Shown: positions 1 through 8,610 of the stretch, one piece after another
Layout: the number at the start of each line of letters is the position of its first letter
Numbering within the stretch: position 1 is the first letter of the stretch
Source: Paeniglutamicibacter antarcticus
Lineage (GTDB): Bacteria; Actinomycetota; Actinomycetes; Actinomycetales; Micrococcaceae
Assembly: GCF_900010755.1 (NCBI RefSeq)
Contig: NZ_CZJT01000081.1
Location: 62,001 to 126,000 of the forward strand
Direction of reading: 5' to 3'
DNA length: 64,000 nt
Notes under the pieces: model-generated
What the model saw: only the letters and a program-made list of their open reading frames with translations
The model's database searches: none
What the model was told of the DNA's origin: nothing
Translations under genes and position numbers: made by a program

Positions 1-203
1 GCAGAGGCAAGCAGCGCACCTGTGCCGGGCTTGCCCGTCCAGTTCACTTCGGCCCGGGACATCCCCGGGGCTGCATTTTGCTCGCTCCAATGCAAATCAG
101 TGCGTTGTTCGACTACCGAACCGATGGCCCACTCGATATGCGGGCACAACGCTGAAGGGGCTGAGTGTACAAAGAGTACGCCCCTGGTCATTGCTTCAGA
201 CAT
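1..203 (-). CDS. DUF3145 domain-containing protein (3' part beyond window)
   Basis: The reading frame starts with ATG at 203 and stays open to the left edge, so only about the first 67 residues are seen and the C-terminus is missing. The N-terminus carries the run TRGVLFVHSAPSALCPH followed by an EW pair and, further on, WTGKPGTGALLAS. That pattern is typical of the actinobacterial DUF3145 family, whose function is unknown. It lies downstream of xerC on the same strand with about 130 bases between them. The family call is fairly sure; no biochemical role can be given. Confidence 0.82.
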   Translation of the reverse strand, partial: MSEAMTRGVLFVHSAPSALCPHIEWAIGSVVEQRTDLHWSEQNAAPGMSRAEVNWTGKPGTGALLAS

Positions 204-335
204 GCCATCCTCCGATTTGCTGTTGGAACGTCTTCCCCAACGCCAACAACCATCTTCGAAGGACTCGAAATCCTGTAATAGTATTCTGCACGATAATACG
301 TGGACTCACCAATCAGCTTGGCCCATGACTTCAAC

Positions 336-1424
336 TTACGCGCGAGGATGCGCTCTTTGGTAGCTCTCTTTGAGTCGTTCGACCGACACATGGGTGTACA
401 ACTGCGTAGTGGCCAGCGATGAGTGGCCCAAGATTTCCTGCACGGCACGCAGGTCGGCGCCGCGATCGAGCAAATGGGTTGCGGCACTGTGGCGCAAGGC
501 GTGGGGTCCGCGAGCTGCGGTGTCCCCGAGATCGGCGAGCGCTTGTGAGACGACTTGGCGGGCCTGGCGGGCGTCGAGGCGTTTGCCACGTTGCCCGAGC
601 AGTAATGCGTTTCCAGAGTCTTTGTTGCGCAGGATGGTTCTTGAGCGGCGGAGCCAGTTGTCAAGGGCGTTGAGTGCTGGTTGTCCGAAGGGGACTGTGC
701 GTTCCTTATCGCCCTTGCCGATGACGCGCAGGGTTCGTCGGTCAAGGTCAAGGCTGTCTGTGTCCAGGGAGACTAGTTCGCCGACGCGGATTGCTGTTGC
801 GTAGAGCAGTTCGAGGATGAGCTTGTTGCGGTCGGCGAGCGCGAGTTCCGTGGGCGTTGGTTCTTTGGGTTCTGTTCCCTTGGTGTTGGGGAGGGTGGGT
901 GGCGCGTCGAAGAGGCGTTGGATTTGGTTTGCCTGCAGGACGTGTGGGAGGCGTTGTTCGCGTTTGGGTGATTGGAGGCGGATTGCCGGGTTGGCGGTGA
1001 TGAGTTGTTCGCGTAGCGCCCATGCGAGGAAGCTGCGGATGGAGGCGGCGCGTCGGGAGAGCGTGGTTCGGGCGAGCCCTGATTCTTGGAGGGTCATGAG
1101 CCAGGTGCGCAGTAGTGGGAGGTCTATGCCTTGGAGGGTTTGGGTTCCCCTGGGTATGGCATAGGTGTAGAGGTTGGTGATGTCTGAGCTGTAGGCGCGG
1201 AGTGTGTGTTCGCTGCGTGAGCGTTCGAGTTGCATGTGCCGTAGGAAGTCGTCGTGGGCGTTTTTGAGCGCGGCGGGGATGGCGACAGGTTCGGATGTGT
1301 GTTCGGGTTTTTGTGGCACGTCTCTACTGTCTCTCGTGGGGGCGTGTGGGTTGCTGCGCCACGCCGGGCGGGGTTGGGTGCTCAGGCGTGTCGCTTCGTT
1401 GTTGGTTGGTTGGCGGCCCCCCAA
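336..1424 (-). CDS. xerC: Tyrosine recombinase XerC
   Basis: Site-specific recombinase that, with XerD, resolves chromosome dimers at dif. The 362-residue protein has an N-terminal SAM-like core-binding domain (about 50-145) and a C-terminal catalytic domain. The catalytic set is visible: Arg213 in ATAIRVGEL, Lys237 in GKGDKER, His308 and Arg311 in HALRH, His334 in LGHSS and the nucleophile Tyr343 in LYTHVS. It is about 50 residues longer than usual; the first ~45 residues are low-complexity and polar, so the true start may lie further in. It sits downstream of dprA on the same strand with a 58-base gap, the usual actinobacterial neighbourhood. A stand-alone XerD or phage integrase is less likely from context. 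Confidence 0.93.
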   Translation of the reverse strand: MGGRQPTNNEATRLSTQPRPAWRSNPHAPTRDSRDVPQKPEHTSEPVAIPAALKNAHDDFLRHMQLERSRSEHTLRAYSSDITNLYTYAIPRGTQTLQGIDLPLLRTWLMTLQESGLARTTLSRRAASIRSFLAWALREQLITANPAIRLQSPKREQRLPHVLQANQIQRLFDAPPTLPNTKGTEPKEPTPTELALADRNKLILELLYATAIRVGELVSLDTDSLDLDRRTLRVIGKGDKERTVPFGQPALNALDNWLRRSRTILRNKDSGNALLLGQRGKRLDARQARQVVSQALADLGDTAARGPHALRHSAATHLLDRGADLRAVQEILGHSSLATTQLYTHVSVERLKESYQRAHPRA

Positions 1425-1482
1425 GGGGTTACGGGTCCACTTACTCCCCCTACGGGGCGTGTTGGTGTTGAGGTTTTGCTGA

Positions 1483-2757
1483 TCAGGGGTTCGGGCGTCC
1501 GAGTTGTTGTGGTTTGCCGTGGGGGTATCGGCGTATCCAGCCTTCCCCGCGTTGTTCCACTAGTCCTCGTGTGGTGAGGCGTGTGAGTCCTCCAAGTATT
1601 GAGCCGATGCCCAGTCCTGCGAGGGTTGATAGTTCGTCGATGGTTCGGGCGGTTCGGTTGGGTAGTGCATCCAGTAGCAGGAGGTCTTGGATGGCGAGGC
1701 CGTCGTAGTCGGTGGTTTCGCTTTCCTTGGTGGGGTTTGTTTCTCCTCCTGGGGTTGAGGCAACCATGTTGGCGTTGGAGTTGATGAGTTCGAGGACTTC
1801 GGCGGCGTCGGTGATGAGTGCTGCGGCGCCTTCCCTGATGAGCCGGTGGCAGCCTGCGGAGTTGGCGGAGTATACGGACCCTGGGACTGCGCCTACCTCG
1901 CGGCCCATTTCCGTGGCATGGTGTGCGGTGCTTAGTGCCCCTGAGCGCCAGCGTGCTTCGGTGACGATGGTTGCGGCGCAGAGTGCTGCGATTAGTCGGT
2001 TTCGTTGGAGGAAGCGCCAGCGGGTTGGTGTTGTCCCGGGTGCGACTTCGGCGATGAGCAGTGCTTCCCTGTGTACCCGGTAGAGGAGGTCTTCGTTGCC
2101 TGCTGGATAGAAGCGGTCTAGTCCCCCTGCCATGACTGCAATCGTGTTGGGCCGGGAGCTCCCTGTTCCGAGGGGTGATTCTTCGGCGAGCGCTGCTTCA
2201 TGTGCCTTGGCATCGATTCCGTAGGCCCCTCCGGAGATGATGCAAATTCCCTTGCGTACGAGTCCTGCGGCGATTTCCGCGGTGATGGTCCGACCGTATT
2301 CGGTGGCGTCGCGGGATCCTACGATGGCCACCAGCGTGTTTGGTTGGTGCAGTATCGAGGTGTCAGCCCGTCCGCGGTACCAGAGGGCCAGGGGTGCTGC
2401 GAGTCCGAGCGCTTCAAAGCCCTGCGGCCAGTTCTCGTCCCCGGGTGTGAGAATACCTCCTTGGAGGTTTTTGATCAGTTGCAGGTCTGCTTGGGGGTTG
2501 GCGATGCTTGCTCGCGCCCTCCAGCGTTCGAGTCCTGCGTCCAGGCGCATGTTGGTGCGTATCGCCCCGTGCGCTTCGAGTAGGTCGGCAACTTGTTGTT
2601 GCGTGTGTGCGGGCGCTGGCCCTGAGTGGTTTTGAATCATTTTGTATGCTTCGACCGCGCCAAGGATTGCGACCAGCGCCGAACCTGTTTGGTCGTTGGG
2701 TTCGACGATGCGGGTCAGCGCTGCGCGGGCGATGATTTCTTGTTGCTGTTGTTCCAT
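1483..2757 (-). CDS. dprA: DNA-processing protein DprA
   Basis: DprA binds incoming single-stranded DNA and loads RecA during natural transformation; in many non-competent actinobacteria it is kept for unclear reasons. The 424-residue protein has an N-terminal helical region, then the Rossmann-like core with IVGSRDATEYG (about 145-155), SGGAYGIDAKAHEAAL, AGGLDRFYPAGN and the RNRLIAAL segment. A C-terminal winged-helix-like part lies at about 365-415. The ATG at 2757 follows a weak purine-rich stretch. dprA normally sits directly beside comM; here an osmoprotectant operon and a repeat protein separate them by about 4.3 kb. Confidence 0.93.
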   Translation of the reverse strand: MEQQQQEIIARAALTRIVEPNDQTGSALVAILGAVEAYKMIQNHSGPAPAHTQQQVADLLEAHGAIRTNMRLDAGLERWRARASIANPQADLQLIKNLQGGILTPGDENWPQGFEALGLAAPLALWYRGRADTSILHQPNTLVAIVGSRDATEYGRTITAEIAAGLVRKGICIISGGAYGIDAKAHEAALAEESPLGTGSSRPNTIAVMAGGLDRFYPAGNEDLLYRVHREALLIAEVAPGTTPTRWRFLQRNRLIAALCAATIVTEARWRSGALSTAHHATEMGREVGAVPGSVYSANSAGCHRLIREGAAALITDAAEVLELINSNANMVASTPGGETNPTKESETTDYDGLAIQDLLLLDALPNRTARTIDELSTLAGLGIGSILGGLTRLTTRGLVEQRGEGWIRRYPHGKPQQLGRPNP

Positions 2758-3156
2758 GTGCTTGCGACTCCCCTTGGTTCTGGCTTGCCTCCGCCGCGGG
2801 ATGCCCTGTGCGGTTCTTTCGGGTGGGGGCAGGTTTTGGATTCAGCCTGCGGGCTTGACGGTGGCCTGTGGCTGTACGACCCCCTGGTTGTTCCTTATCG
2901 GGGCGCAGGGGATCGATGAGTGCCTATGTGCGGGCAAGTTGTGTGTTTTCGGCGCCAGGAACCATCACGGAGTGCTTGGGATGCCGTGAAGTTTGCCTCT
3001 GGAAGGCGACCCTCTGCCGTTGCACTCATCGGTTAAATGATGAAATATTGCTTGGGACCTGCAATGTAGGCAACGATGGTCAAATGACTCCGCTCCTGTG
3101 GCGGAGTCAAGAACAGAATTTTCGGACGAATCACTGACAACGAATTCAGGCGAACA
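2758..3156. other. Intergenic stretch between dprA and the osmoprotectant operon
   Basis: About 400 bases between divergent genes with no convincing coding frame; the short open frames here have no ribosome site or recognisable motif. It should hold the promoters of dprA and of the ABC importer. The only distinct element is the inverted repeat at 3086-3108, entered separately. Confidence 0.5.
3086..3108. promoter_or_regulatory. Inverted repeat upstream of the osmoprotectant operon
   Basis: GACTCCGC and GCGGAGTC form a perfect 8-base inverted repeat around a 7-base spacer, ending about 48 bases before the binding-protein start. There is no T-run after it, so an operator or leader hairpin is more likely than a terminator. 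Which protein might bind is not known. Confidence 0.4.
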
Positions 3157-4092
3157 ATGACCAATAAAAGAAGACTTCCACTCCTGGCCGCCGCCTCTGT
3201 GCTCGCAGGATCCTTGATCCTCAGTGGCTGCTCAAACCCCACGGCGGCACCGGGCTCCAGTGGAACCACGGACGGTTCAACCCTGACGGTTTCCTCGGCA
3301 AACTTTGTGGAATCCGAGATCATTGGCAACCTCTACGCCGAAGCCTTGAAGGCCAAGGGGTACACCGTGGAGACCAAGTTCAACATCGGTACCCGCGAGG
3401 CCTACATCCCGGCCCTGAGCGACGGTTCAATCGACTTGATTCCCGACTACACCGGCAATCTCTTGCTCTTCTTGGACAAGAATGCCGATGTCAGCACGCC
3501 CGCGTCGATCCTCAATGGATTGCCTGCAGCGTTGCTTGCCAAAAACCTTTCGGCTCTTACCCCTGCCGCCGCAGAGGACAAGGATGCGGTGGTTGTCACG
3601 CGGGCCACCGCTGATAAGTGGAACCTGAAATCCATTGGCGATTTGACGGCCCACAATTCGGAGCTCAAGGTTGCAGGTCCCCCCGAGTTCAAGGAACGAC
3701 CGGTGGGCCTGCCCGGCTTGAAAACGAACTACGGAGTGGTCCCTTCGAAGTTTGTGCCGATCGCTGACGGCGGCGGCCCGGCGACGGTGAAGGCCTTGCT
3801 GGATGGAACTGTTGATGCGGCGAACATCTTCACCACCAGTACCGACATCCCGGCCAACGACCTGGTGGTGTTGGAGGACCCGAAGAACAACTTCCCGGCC
3901 CAGCAAGTCATTCCGGTTTCCGGCAAGGGCAAGCTGGATCCCAAGGCCATCGAAACCATTGACGCTGTCTCTGCGAAGCTGAGCACCGCCGAACTGATCA
4001 AACTCAACGAGGCTGTCTCCGGGGAGTCAAAGACGGAGCCGAAGGCCGCTGCAGTGGATTGGCTGACCGAACAGGGACTGCTCGGGAAGTAA
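3157..4092 (+). CDS. Glycine betaine/choline-type ABC transporter substrate-binding lipoprotein
   Basis: Extracytoplasmic receptor of an OpuC/ProX-type importer for quaternary ammonium osmoprotectants. The 311-residue product has a lipoprotein signal peptide with lipobox LSGC at residues 22-25. The mature part reads like the OpuAC fold: TVSSANFVESEIIGNLYAE, IGTREAYIPAL, SIDLIPDYTGNLL, and a C-terminal SAKLSTAELIKLN segment before a final DWLTEQGLL. It is the first gene of a four-gene importer (receptor, ATPase, two permeases). A strong terminator hairpin directly follows, which would give more receptor than transporter. The exact substrate (glycine betaine, choline, carnitine or proline betaine) cannot be read from the sequence. 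Confidence 0.92.
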   Translation: MTNKRRLPLLAAASVLAGSLILSGCSNPTAAPGSSGTTDGSTLTVSSANFVESEIIGNLYAEALKAKGYTVETKFNIGTREAYIPALSDGSIDLIPDYTGNLLLFLDKNADVSTPASILNGLPAALLAKNLSALTPAAAEDKDAVVVTRATADKWNLKSIGDLTAHNSELKVAGPPEFKERPVGLPGLKTNYGVVPSKFVPIADGGGPATVKALLDGTVDAANIFTTSTDIPANDLVVLEDPKNNFPAQQVIPVSGKGKLDPKAIETIDAVSAKLSTAELIKLNEAVSGESKTEPKAAAVDWLTEQGLLGK

Positions 4093-4125
4093 GCCAAAAA
4101 GAGCTAGAATAGAACACATGTTCGA

Positions 4126-4171
4126 ATGGGGGTTGGTTGCCGTTACCCACCGGTGGCCAACCCCCATTTTT
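4126..4171 (+). terminator. Terminator/attenuator inside the osmoprotectant operon
   Basis: ATGGGGGTTGG (4126-4136) pairs perfectly with CCAACCCCCAT (4157-4167), and the end of the stem runs into five T (4167-4171). It lies between the receptor gene and the ATPase gene. Partial read-through would set the excess of receptor over permease complex. Confidence 0.8.
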
Positions 4172-4219
4172 CCCCGGAATCACGGGCCACATCTATCTCC
4201 CGGAAGGGACCTTTTCCAG

Positions 4220-5287
4220 ATGATCACCTTCGAATCAGTCTCCAAAACCTACCCCGGAGGCACCCAAGCACTCGAAAACCTCGATCTGGACATCGCCACC
4301 GGATCCTTCACGGTCCTTGTCGGGCCCAGCGGCTGCGGCAAAACGACCTCCATGCGCATGATCAACCGCATGGCCACCCCCACCAGCGGACGTGTCTTGG
4401 TCAACGGGCAAGACGTCGCTGAAATCAGGCCCGTCTCATTGCGCCTGGGCATCGGCTACGTGCTGCAAAACGGCGGCCTCTTCCCGCATCGAACCGTCAT
4501 CGACAACATCGCCACCGTCCAACGTCTGCTGGGCCTGGATAAAAAGGCGGCCCGCGCGAAGGCCTATGAGGCACTTGAACGCGTGGGACTGAACGCCTCC
4601 CTGGCCAAACGCTTCCCGGCACAGCTCTCCGGTGGTCAGCAGCAACGCGTGGGTGTGGCCCGGGCGCTGGCGGCGGACCCGCCGATCCTGCTGATGGACG
4701 AGCCGTTCAGCGCCGTGGACCCGATTGTCCGCGAAGAACTCCAGCAGGAGGTCAGGCGCCTGCAGGCAGAAATCAAGAAGACCATCGTGCTGGTCACCCA
4801 CGACATCGACGAAGCATTGCTGCTGGGCGACAAGATCGCGGTGATGGCACCGGGTGGGACCCTGCAGCAATATGCAACCCCGCACGAAATCCTCACCCGC
4901 CCGGCCAACGGCTTTGTTGGCTCCATGGTCTCCAAGGACCGCGGCTTCAGGGCCCTGTCCTTCAGCACCTTGGATGAATTCAGCTCCACGGCACTGCCTC
5001 CGCGCGGAGCGGACGGGCGCATCAGCATGGCGGCCGTTGCCCCGGGCTGGATGTTGGATCTGGACCCCGAGGCACGCACTGCCTTGTGGATCAATGAAGC
5101 CGGCACCACTTTCCCGGCAGCCACCATGGTGCGCCGCGGGGATTCGGTCCGTTCGGCACTCGATGCCGTCTTGGCATCCCCGGTCTCCGCCGCGCTCCTC
5201 CTGGACGCCAATGACGTGCCGGGCGCCTACATCACCCTTGAGGACCTGGCCCCGCACTTGCGCCCGTCCCCGGTGGCCGGCGCATGA
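4220..5287 (+). CDS. Osmoprotectant ABC transporter ATP-binding protein (OpuCA-like)
   Basis: Energises uptake through the two permeases that follow. The start was placed at ATG 4220 (MITFESVSKTYPGG) because the upstream in-frame ATG at 4118 lies next to the terminator and its extra residues do not look like protein; GGAAGGGA lies upstream. In the 355-residue product Walker A is GPSGCGKTT, the Q-loop region is VLQNGGLFPH, the signature is LSGGQQQR, Walker B is ILLMDEPFSAVDP and the H-loop is VTHDIDEA. The last ~110 residues correspond to the position of the CBS pair in OpuCA/ProV but are poorly conserved by eye. It overlaps the next gene by 4 bases (ATGA). Confidence 0.92.
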   Translation: MITFESVSKTYPGGTQALENLDLDIATGSFTVLVGPSGCGKTTSMRMINRMATPTSGRVLVNGQDVAEIRPVSLRLGIGYVLQNGGLFPHRTVIDNIATVQRLLGLDKKAARAKAYEALERVGLNASLAKRFPAQLSGGQQQRVGVARALAADPPILLMDEPFSAVDPIVREELQQEVRRLQAEIKKTIVLVTHDIDEALLLGDKIAVMAPGGTLQQYATPHEILTRPANGFVGSMVSKDRGFRALSFSTLDEFSSTALPPRGADGRISMAAVAPGWMLDLDPEARTALWINEAGTTFPAATMVRRGDSVRSALDAVLASPVSAALLLDANDVPGAYITLEDLAPHLRPSPVAGA

Positions 5288-6000
5288 ACTGGTTGCTGGC
5301 GAACCCCGACCGGGTGCGGGAGCTAACCGTCGAACACCTGTACCTTTCGATCATCCCGGTGGTCGCGGGCCTGATCATCGCCTTGGCGCTGGGACTTGTC
5401 TTCGGAAACCGACGGCGAGCGCGAAACATCATCACCACCGCGGCGAGCGCGGTGTTCACCATTCCGTCGCTTGCGCTGTTTGTGGTGCTTCCGTCCATCC
5501 TTGGCACGCAAATCCTTGACCCGGTCAATGTCCTGGTCGCGTTGAGCATGTACTCGGCCGCCTTGTTGGTGCGTACAGTTTTTGATGCGTTGGATGCGGT
5601 ACCGGCTCAGGTGCTCAGCGCAGCCGAGGCCATTGGGTATTCCCCGGCACGACGCAGGCTGCTGGTGGACCTTCCGCTGGCGATTGCCCCGTTGGCCGCG
5701 GGCCTGCGGGTTGCCGCGGTCACCAACGTTTCCTTGGTGTCAGTGGGTGCTGTGATCGGGATCGGGGGGCTGGGCCAGTTGTTCACCTCCGGGTACCAGC
5801 GGGACTACCCCGACCAGATCCTGGCGGGCATCATCATGATCTTGCTGCTGGCGTTTGTATTGGACCGGCTGATTGCCGTGGCCGGTCGCGTCATGACCCC
5901 GTGGCTCCACGTATCGCTCAAGATAGTTGCCCCTGCCGGCACGGAACCTGCAACCGGGAATCCGGCGAGCGCCGCATCCCAGTCCGGAGGCGGCAAATGA
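5284..6000 (+). CDS. Osmoprotectant ABC transporter permease (OpuCB-like)
   Basis: Membrane-spanning subunit of the importer. The 238-residue product has about five or six hydrophobic segments and the inner-membrane-component loop AAEAIGYSPARRRLLVDLPLA, the ATPase-contact site of this superfamily. The segment VGAVIGIGGLGQLFTSGYQ is typical of OpuCB/OpuCD and YehY-type permeases. Its ATG overlaps the ATPase stop (ATGA), and its own stop overlaps the next gene in the same way, so translation of the three genes is probably coupled. Confidence 0.92.
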   Translation: MNWLLANPDRVRELTVEHLYLSIIPVVAGLIIALALGLVFGNRRRARNIITTAASAVFTIPSLALFVVLPSILGTQILDPVNVLVALSMYSAALLVRTVFDALDAVPAQVLSAAEAIGYSPARRRLLVDLPLAIAPLAAGLRVAAVTNVSLVSVGAVIGIGGLGQLFTSGYQRDYPDQILAGIIMILLLAFVLDRLIAVAGRVMTPWLHVSLKIVAPAGTEPATGNPASAASQSGGGK

Positions 6001-6659
6001 TTCCCGACATGCTCACGTACCTCGGCACGGCAGCCAATTGGATCGGCGAGGGTGGAATCGTCCTGCGGCTTGGCGAACATCTCTGGTATTCGTTGCTTGC
6101 TGTGCTGGCAGCCTTAGTAGTGGCCTTCCCGCTGGGGCTGTTCATCGGCCACACGGGGCGCGGCAAGCTGGTTCTGGTGTCCTTGTCCAATGTGTTGCGC
6201 GCCCTGCCCTCCCTGGGCATCATGACGCTGCTGGTGCTGCTCATGGGACTGGGCTTGTTCCCGCCCCTGTTGGCCTTGACGCTGATCGCTATTCCGCCGA
6301 TCCTGGCCGGGGTGTATGCCGGGGTGGCGAACGTGGATCCGTTGGTGGTGGATTCTGCCCGTGCCATGGGAATGAAGGATTCGCGGATCATCTTGCAAGT
6401 GGAGCTGCCCCTGGCGTTGCCGCTGGTGCTTGGCGGGCTGCGCGGGGCACTGCTGCAGGTGATTGCCACGGCGACCATTGCCGCCTATGTGAACCTGGGC
6501 GGGTTGGGACGCTACATCTTCGACGGGCTCGCGCTCTATGACTACGGGCAGGTGATGGTCGGTGCGGTTTTGGTGACCGGACTCGCGTTGCTGGTTGATG
6601 GTTTGATGGCGTTGGTGCTCAGGTGGGTTTCTCCGGCACGCAGGGCCATGGCGGTTTAG
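5997..6659 (+). CDS. Osmoprotectant ABC transporter permease (OpuCD-like)
   Basis: Second membrane subunit. The start at 5997 (MIPDMLTYLG) was preferred over an upstream ATG because it makes the same 4-base ATGA overlap with the previous gene and the extra upstream residues are the shadow of that gene. The 220-residue product has about five hydrophobic segments, the EAA-type loop SARAMGMKDSRIILQVELPLALP and the family segment AYVNLGGLGRYIFDGL. It ends the operon and converges on the tripeptide-repeat gene; the two stop codons overlap (TAG ending at 6659 against TAA from 6658). Confidence 0.92.
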   Translation: MIPDMLTYLGTAANWIGEGGIVLRLGEHLWYSLLAVLAALVVAFPLGLFIGHTGRGKLVLVSLSNVLRALPSLGIMTLLVLLMGLGLFPPLLALTLIAIPPILAGVYAGVANVDPLVVDSARAMGMKDSRIILQVELPLALPLVLGGLRGALLQVIATATIAAYVNLGGLGRYIFDGLALYDYGQVMVGAVLVTGLALLVDGLMALVLRWVSPARRAMAV

Positions 6660-6964
6660 TGGTTGCTGCCGCGCAGGGCGGAGACCAGTTCCCGCAGCAC
6701 CGTGCTGATGGGCGTGTCTCCGATGTATCCGATTTTGCCGATGGCACCGATCGACGCAATGGACCCTATCGAGCCCAGCGAGGCTACGCACCCGATGGAA
6801 CCCGCAGAGGCAATGGAGCCGATCGACCCGGCTGACGCCACTGAACCAATGGAACCCGCGGATGCCGCCGAGGCAATGGACCCTGCAGATGCGACGGAAA
6901 TGATGGATCCGGCACAGGCGTAGGAGGCGATTGAGGGCACCGGGGCCACAGGCGTTGTGTGCAT
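6656..6964 (-). CDS. Ser-aliphatic-Gly/Ala tripeptide-repeat protein, unknown function
   Basis: A 102-residue frame whose residues 11-82 are almost wholly tripeptides of the form Ser-(Ile/Val/Ala/Leu)-(Gly/Ala), for example SIG-SVA-SAG repeated with a nine-residue rhythm. Two Cys lie inside the repeat (near 17 and 59), and a short non-repeated tail ISTVLRELVSALRG follows. Such regularity would suit a stacked beta-solenoid or an aggregation-prone fibre, but that is inference. I recall similar short Ser/Gly/Ile repeat proteins in other actinobacteria, without a known role. No clear ribosome site precedes the ATG at 6964. The plus-strand frame over the same bases also repeats (Pro-Met-Glu type), so the coding strand is likely but not proven. 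Confidence 0.55.
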   Translation of the reverse strand: MHTTPVAPVPSIASYACAGSIISVASAGSIASAASAGSIGSVASAGSIGSIASAGSIGCVASLGSIGSIASIGAIGKIGYIGDTPISTVLRELVSALRGSNH

Positions 6965-7059
6965 GGGTCAATGATCCACGTTGTTGCAGGTGCGGTCGAG
7001 CCTTGCCGCTGCGCAGCATCCGGTGCCTCCCTACGCCGGGTTGAGCCGATGAACAGGTT

Positions 7060-8610
7060 CTAGCCGATGTCTCCCTTGCCGTGCTGGCGCAACTGCAGGG
7101 CAACATCAACATCTTCGGCGGTGGGGCAGGCATGCGAGTTCAAGTCCGCGATGCTCCAAGCGATGCGTAGCACCCTGTCATAACCACGGGCACTGAGCCG
7201 CAAGGATTCAGCCGCCTTGTTCAATCCTGTGAGGGTCGCTGCCAGCAAGCGCAGTTCGTTGCGCAGGATGGATCCTGGCACCTCGGCATTGATGCCGATT
7301 CCCCAGCGTTTGAGCCTGTCACGCTGCTGTCCCCGGGCCTCGCGAACCCGGGCCGCCACCTGTGCCGAGGACTCCACGGGGCCGCGGCTGGCCATCTCCC
7401 GGGCCGAAAGCTGCGGGACAAAGAGTTGCATGTCGATCCGGTCCAACAGCGGGCCCGAGAGCCTGGCCAGGTATCGCCGCCGTTGCATCGGGCTACAGGT
7501 GCAGTCGGTGCCCTTGCCCAGGTTTCGCCCGCACGGGCAGGGATTGGCGGCCATCACCAATTGGAATCGTGCCGGGTAAGTCGCGATTCCCGCTGCACGG
7601 TGCAGTGTCAGCACCCCGGATTCCAGCGGTTGGCGCAAGGCATCGAGTGCAGTTGCCGAAAACTCGGGGCTTTCATCCAGGAAAAGAACACCTCGGTGCG
7701 CCCTGGAGGCGGCTCCCGGTCGCGGGATGCCGCTGCCACCGCCAATCAGTGCCACCATCGAGGCGCTGTGGTGCGGGGCCTCGAACGGCGGGCGCCGGAT
7801 CAGCGAGGTGATTTGCCCGCCGCCTGCGGCGAGCGAATGCACGGCGGTGGTTTCCATCGCTTGGGCGTCGTCCAGGTCCGGCAGAAGGCCCGGCAGGCGC
7901 TGGGCAAGCATGGTCTTGCCGGCACCCGGCGGCCCGGTGAGCAACAGGTGGTGCCCACCGGCCGCCGCGACCTCCAGGGCGTAGCGGCCCTGTGCCTGCC
8001 CAATGACCTCTGCCAGGTCCAGCGCCCGCACATCCAATCCCGTCCAAACATTGGGTTTGCGTTGCGGGGAATGGTGGCGGGCCCTGAAGCGCAGCGCCGA
8101 TGGATCGGCCCCGCAATCGGCAAGCAGTTGGGAGAGATGGTCGTAGGAACGCACCTTGGCACCTGCAACCAGTTCGGCTTCCGCCAAGTTCTCGCTGGCC
8201 ACCACAACCTGCGGGCATCCGGCATTCACGGCTGCCATGACCGCGGGCAACACCCCTGCCACCGGGCGCAACGACCCGTCCAGGCCCAACTCCGCCAGGT
8301 AGATCACCCCGGGCGGTAGGGTGATGATCCGGTCCGCGGCGAGCGTTGCCAGCACGATGGCCAAATCGAAGCCAGAACCCCGCTTGTGCAGCGTGGCCGG
8401 GGTCAGGTTCACCGTAATGCGCCGGTTGGGTAGCGGGATGCCCGAGTTCCGCGCTGCCGAACGGATACGTTCACGCGACTCGTTCAAGGACGCGTCGGGC
8501 AATCCAAGGAGCAGGAAGCCGGGGATGCCGTTGCCGACGTCCGCTTCGATTTCGATCAGCTGCCCGTTCAGGCCGGTGAGTCCGATGCCCAGGGTCCGGG
8601 CCAGGCTCAT
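7060..8610 (-). CDS. comM: YifB/ComM family Mg-chelatase-like AAA+ ATPase
   Basis: ComM is a hexameric helicase that drives branch migration when transformed DNA is integrated. The 516-residue product has an N-terminal ChlI-like domain (about 15-140), Walker A GPPGAGKT at 226-233, Walker B VLFLDE near 308-313, a Cys-rich insert NPCPCGRNLGKGTDCTC near 356-372, and the C-terminal Mg-chelatase helical domain ending in RQHGKGDIG. Its start overlaps the yraN stop by 4 bases, showing a coupled yraN-comM unit. In relatives dprA follows immediately; here the order is broken. Confidence 0.93.
   Translation of the reverse strand: MSLARTLGIGLTGLNGQLIEIEADVGNGIPGFLLLGLPDASLNESRERIRSAARNSGIPLPNRRITVNLTPATLHKRGSGFDLAIVLATLAADRIITLPPGVIYLAELGLDGSLRPVAGVLPAVMAAVNAGCPQVVVASENLAEAELVAGAKVRSYDHLSQLLADCGADPSALRFRARHHSPQRKPNVWTGLDVRALDLAEVIGQAQGRYALEVAAAGGHHLLLTGPPGAGKTMLAQRLPGLLPDLDDAQAMETTAVHSLAAGGGQITSLIRRPPFEAPHHSASMVALIGGGSGIPRPGAASRAHRGVLFLDESPEFSATALDALRQPLESGVLTLHRAAGIATYPARFQLVMAANPCPCGRNLGKGTDCTCSPMQRRRYLARLSGPLLDRIDMQLFVPQLSAREMASRGPVESSAQVAARVREARGQQRDRLKRWGIGINAEVPGSILRNELRLLAATLTGLNKAAESLRLSARGYDRVLRIAWSIADLNSHACPTAEDVDVALQLRQHGKGDIG

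Noticed and set aside
4118..4219. Earlier ATG for the osmoprotectant ATPase
   Set aside because: It lies just before the terminator stem, and the added 34 residues do not match the family.
6663..6923. Plus-strand frame with Pro-Met-Glu type repeats
   Set aside because: It is the mirror of the Ser-Ile-Gly repeats; the minus-strand version resembles repeat proteins I know from other actinobacteria, so it was preferred.
6114..7133. Minus-strand frame of about 339 codons, His/Gln/Arg-rich
   Set aside because: Overlaps the permease gene and the tripeptide gene in another frame; composition typical of shadow translation.
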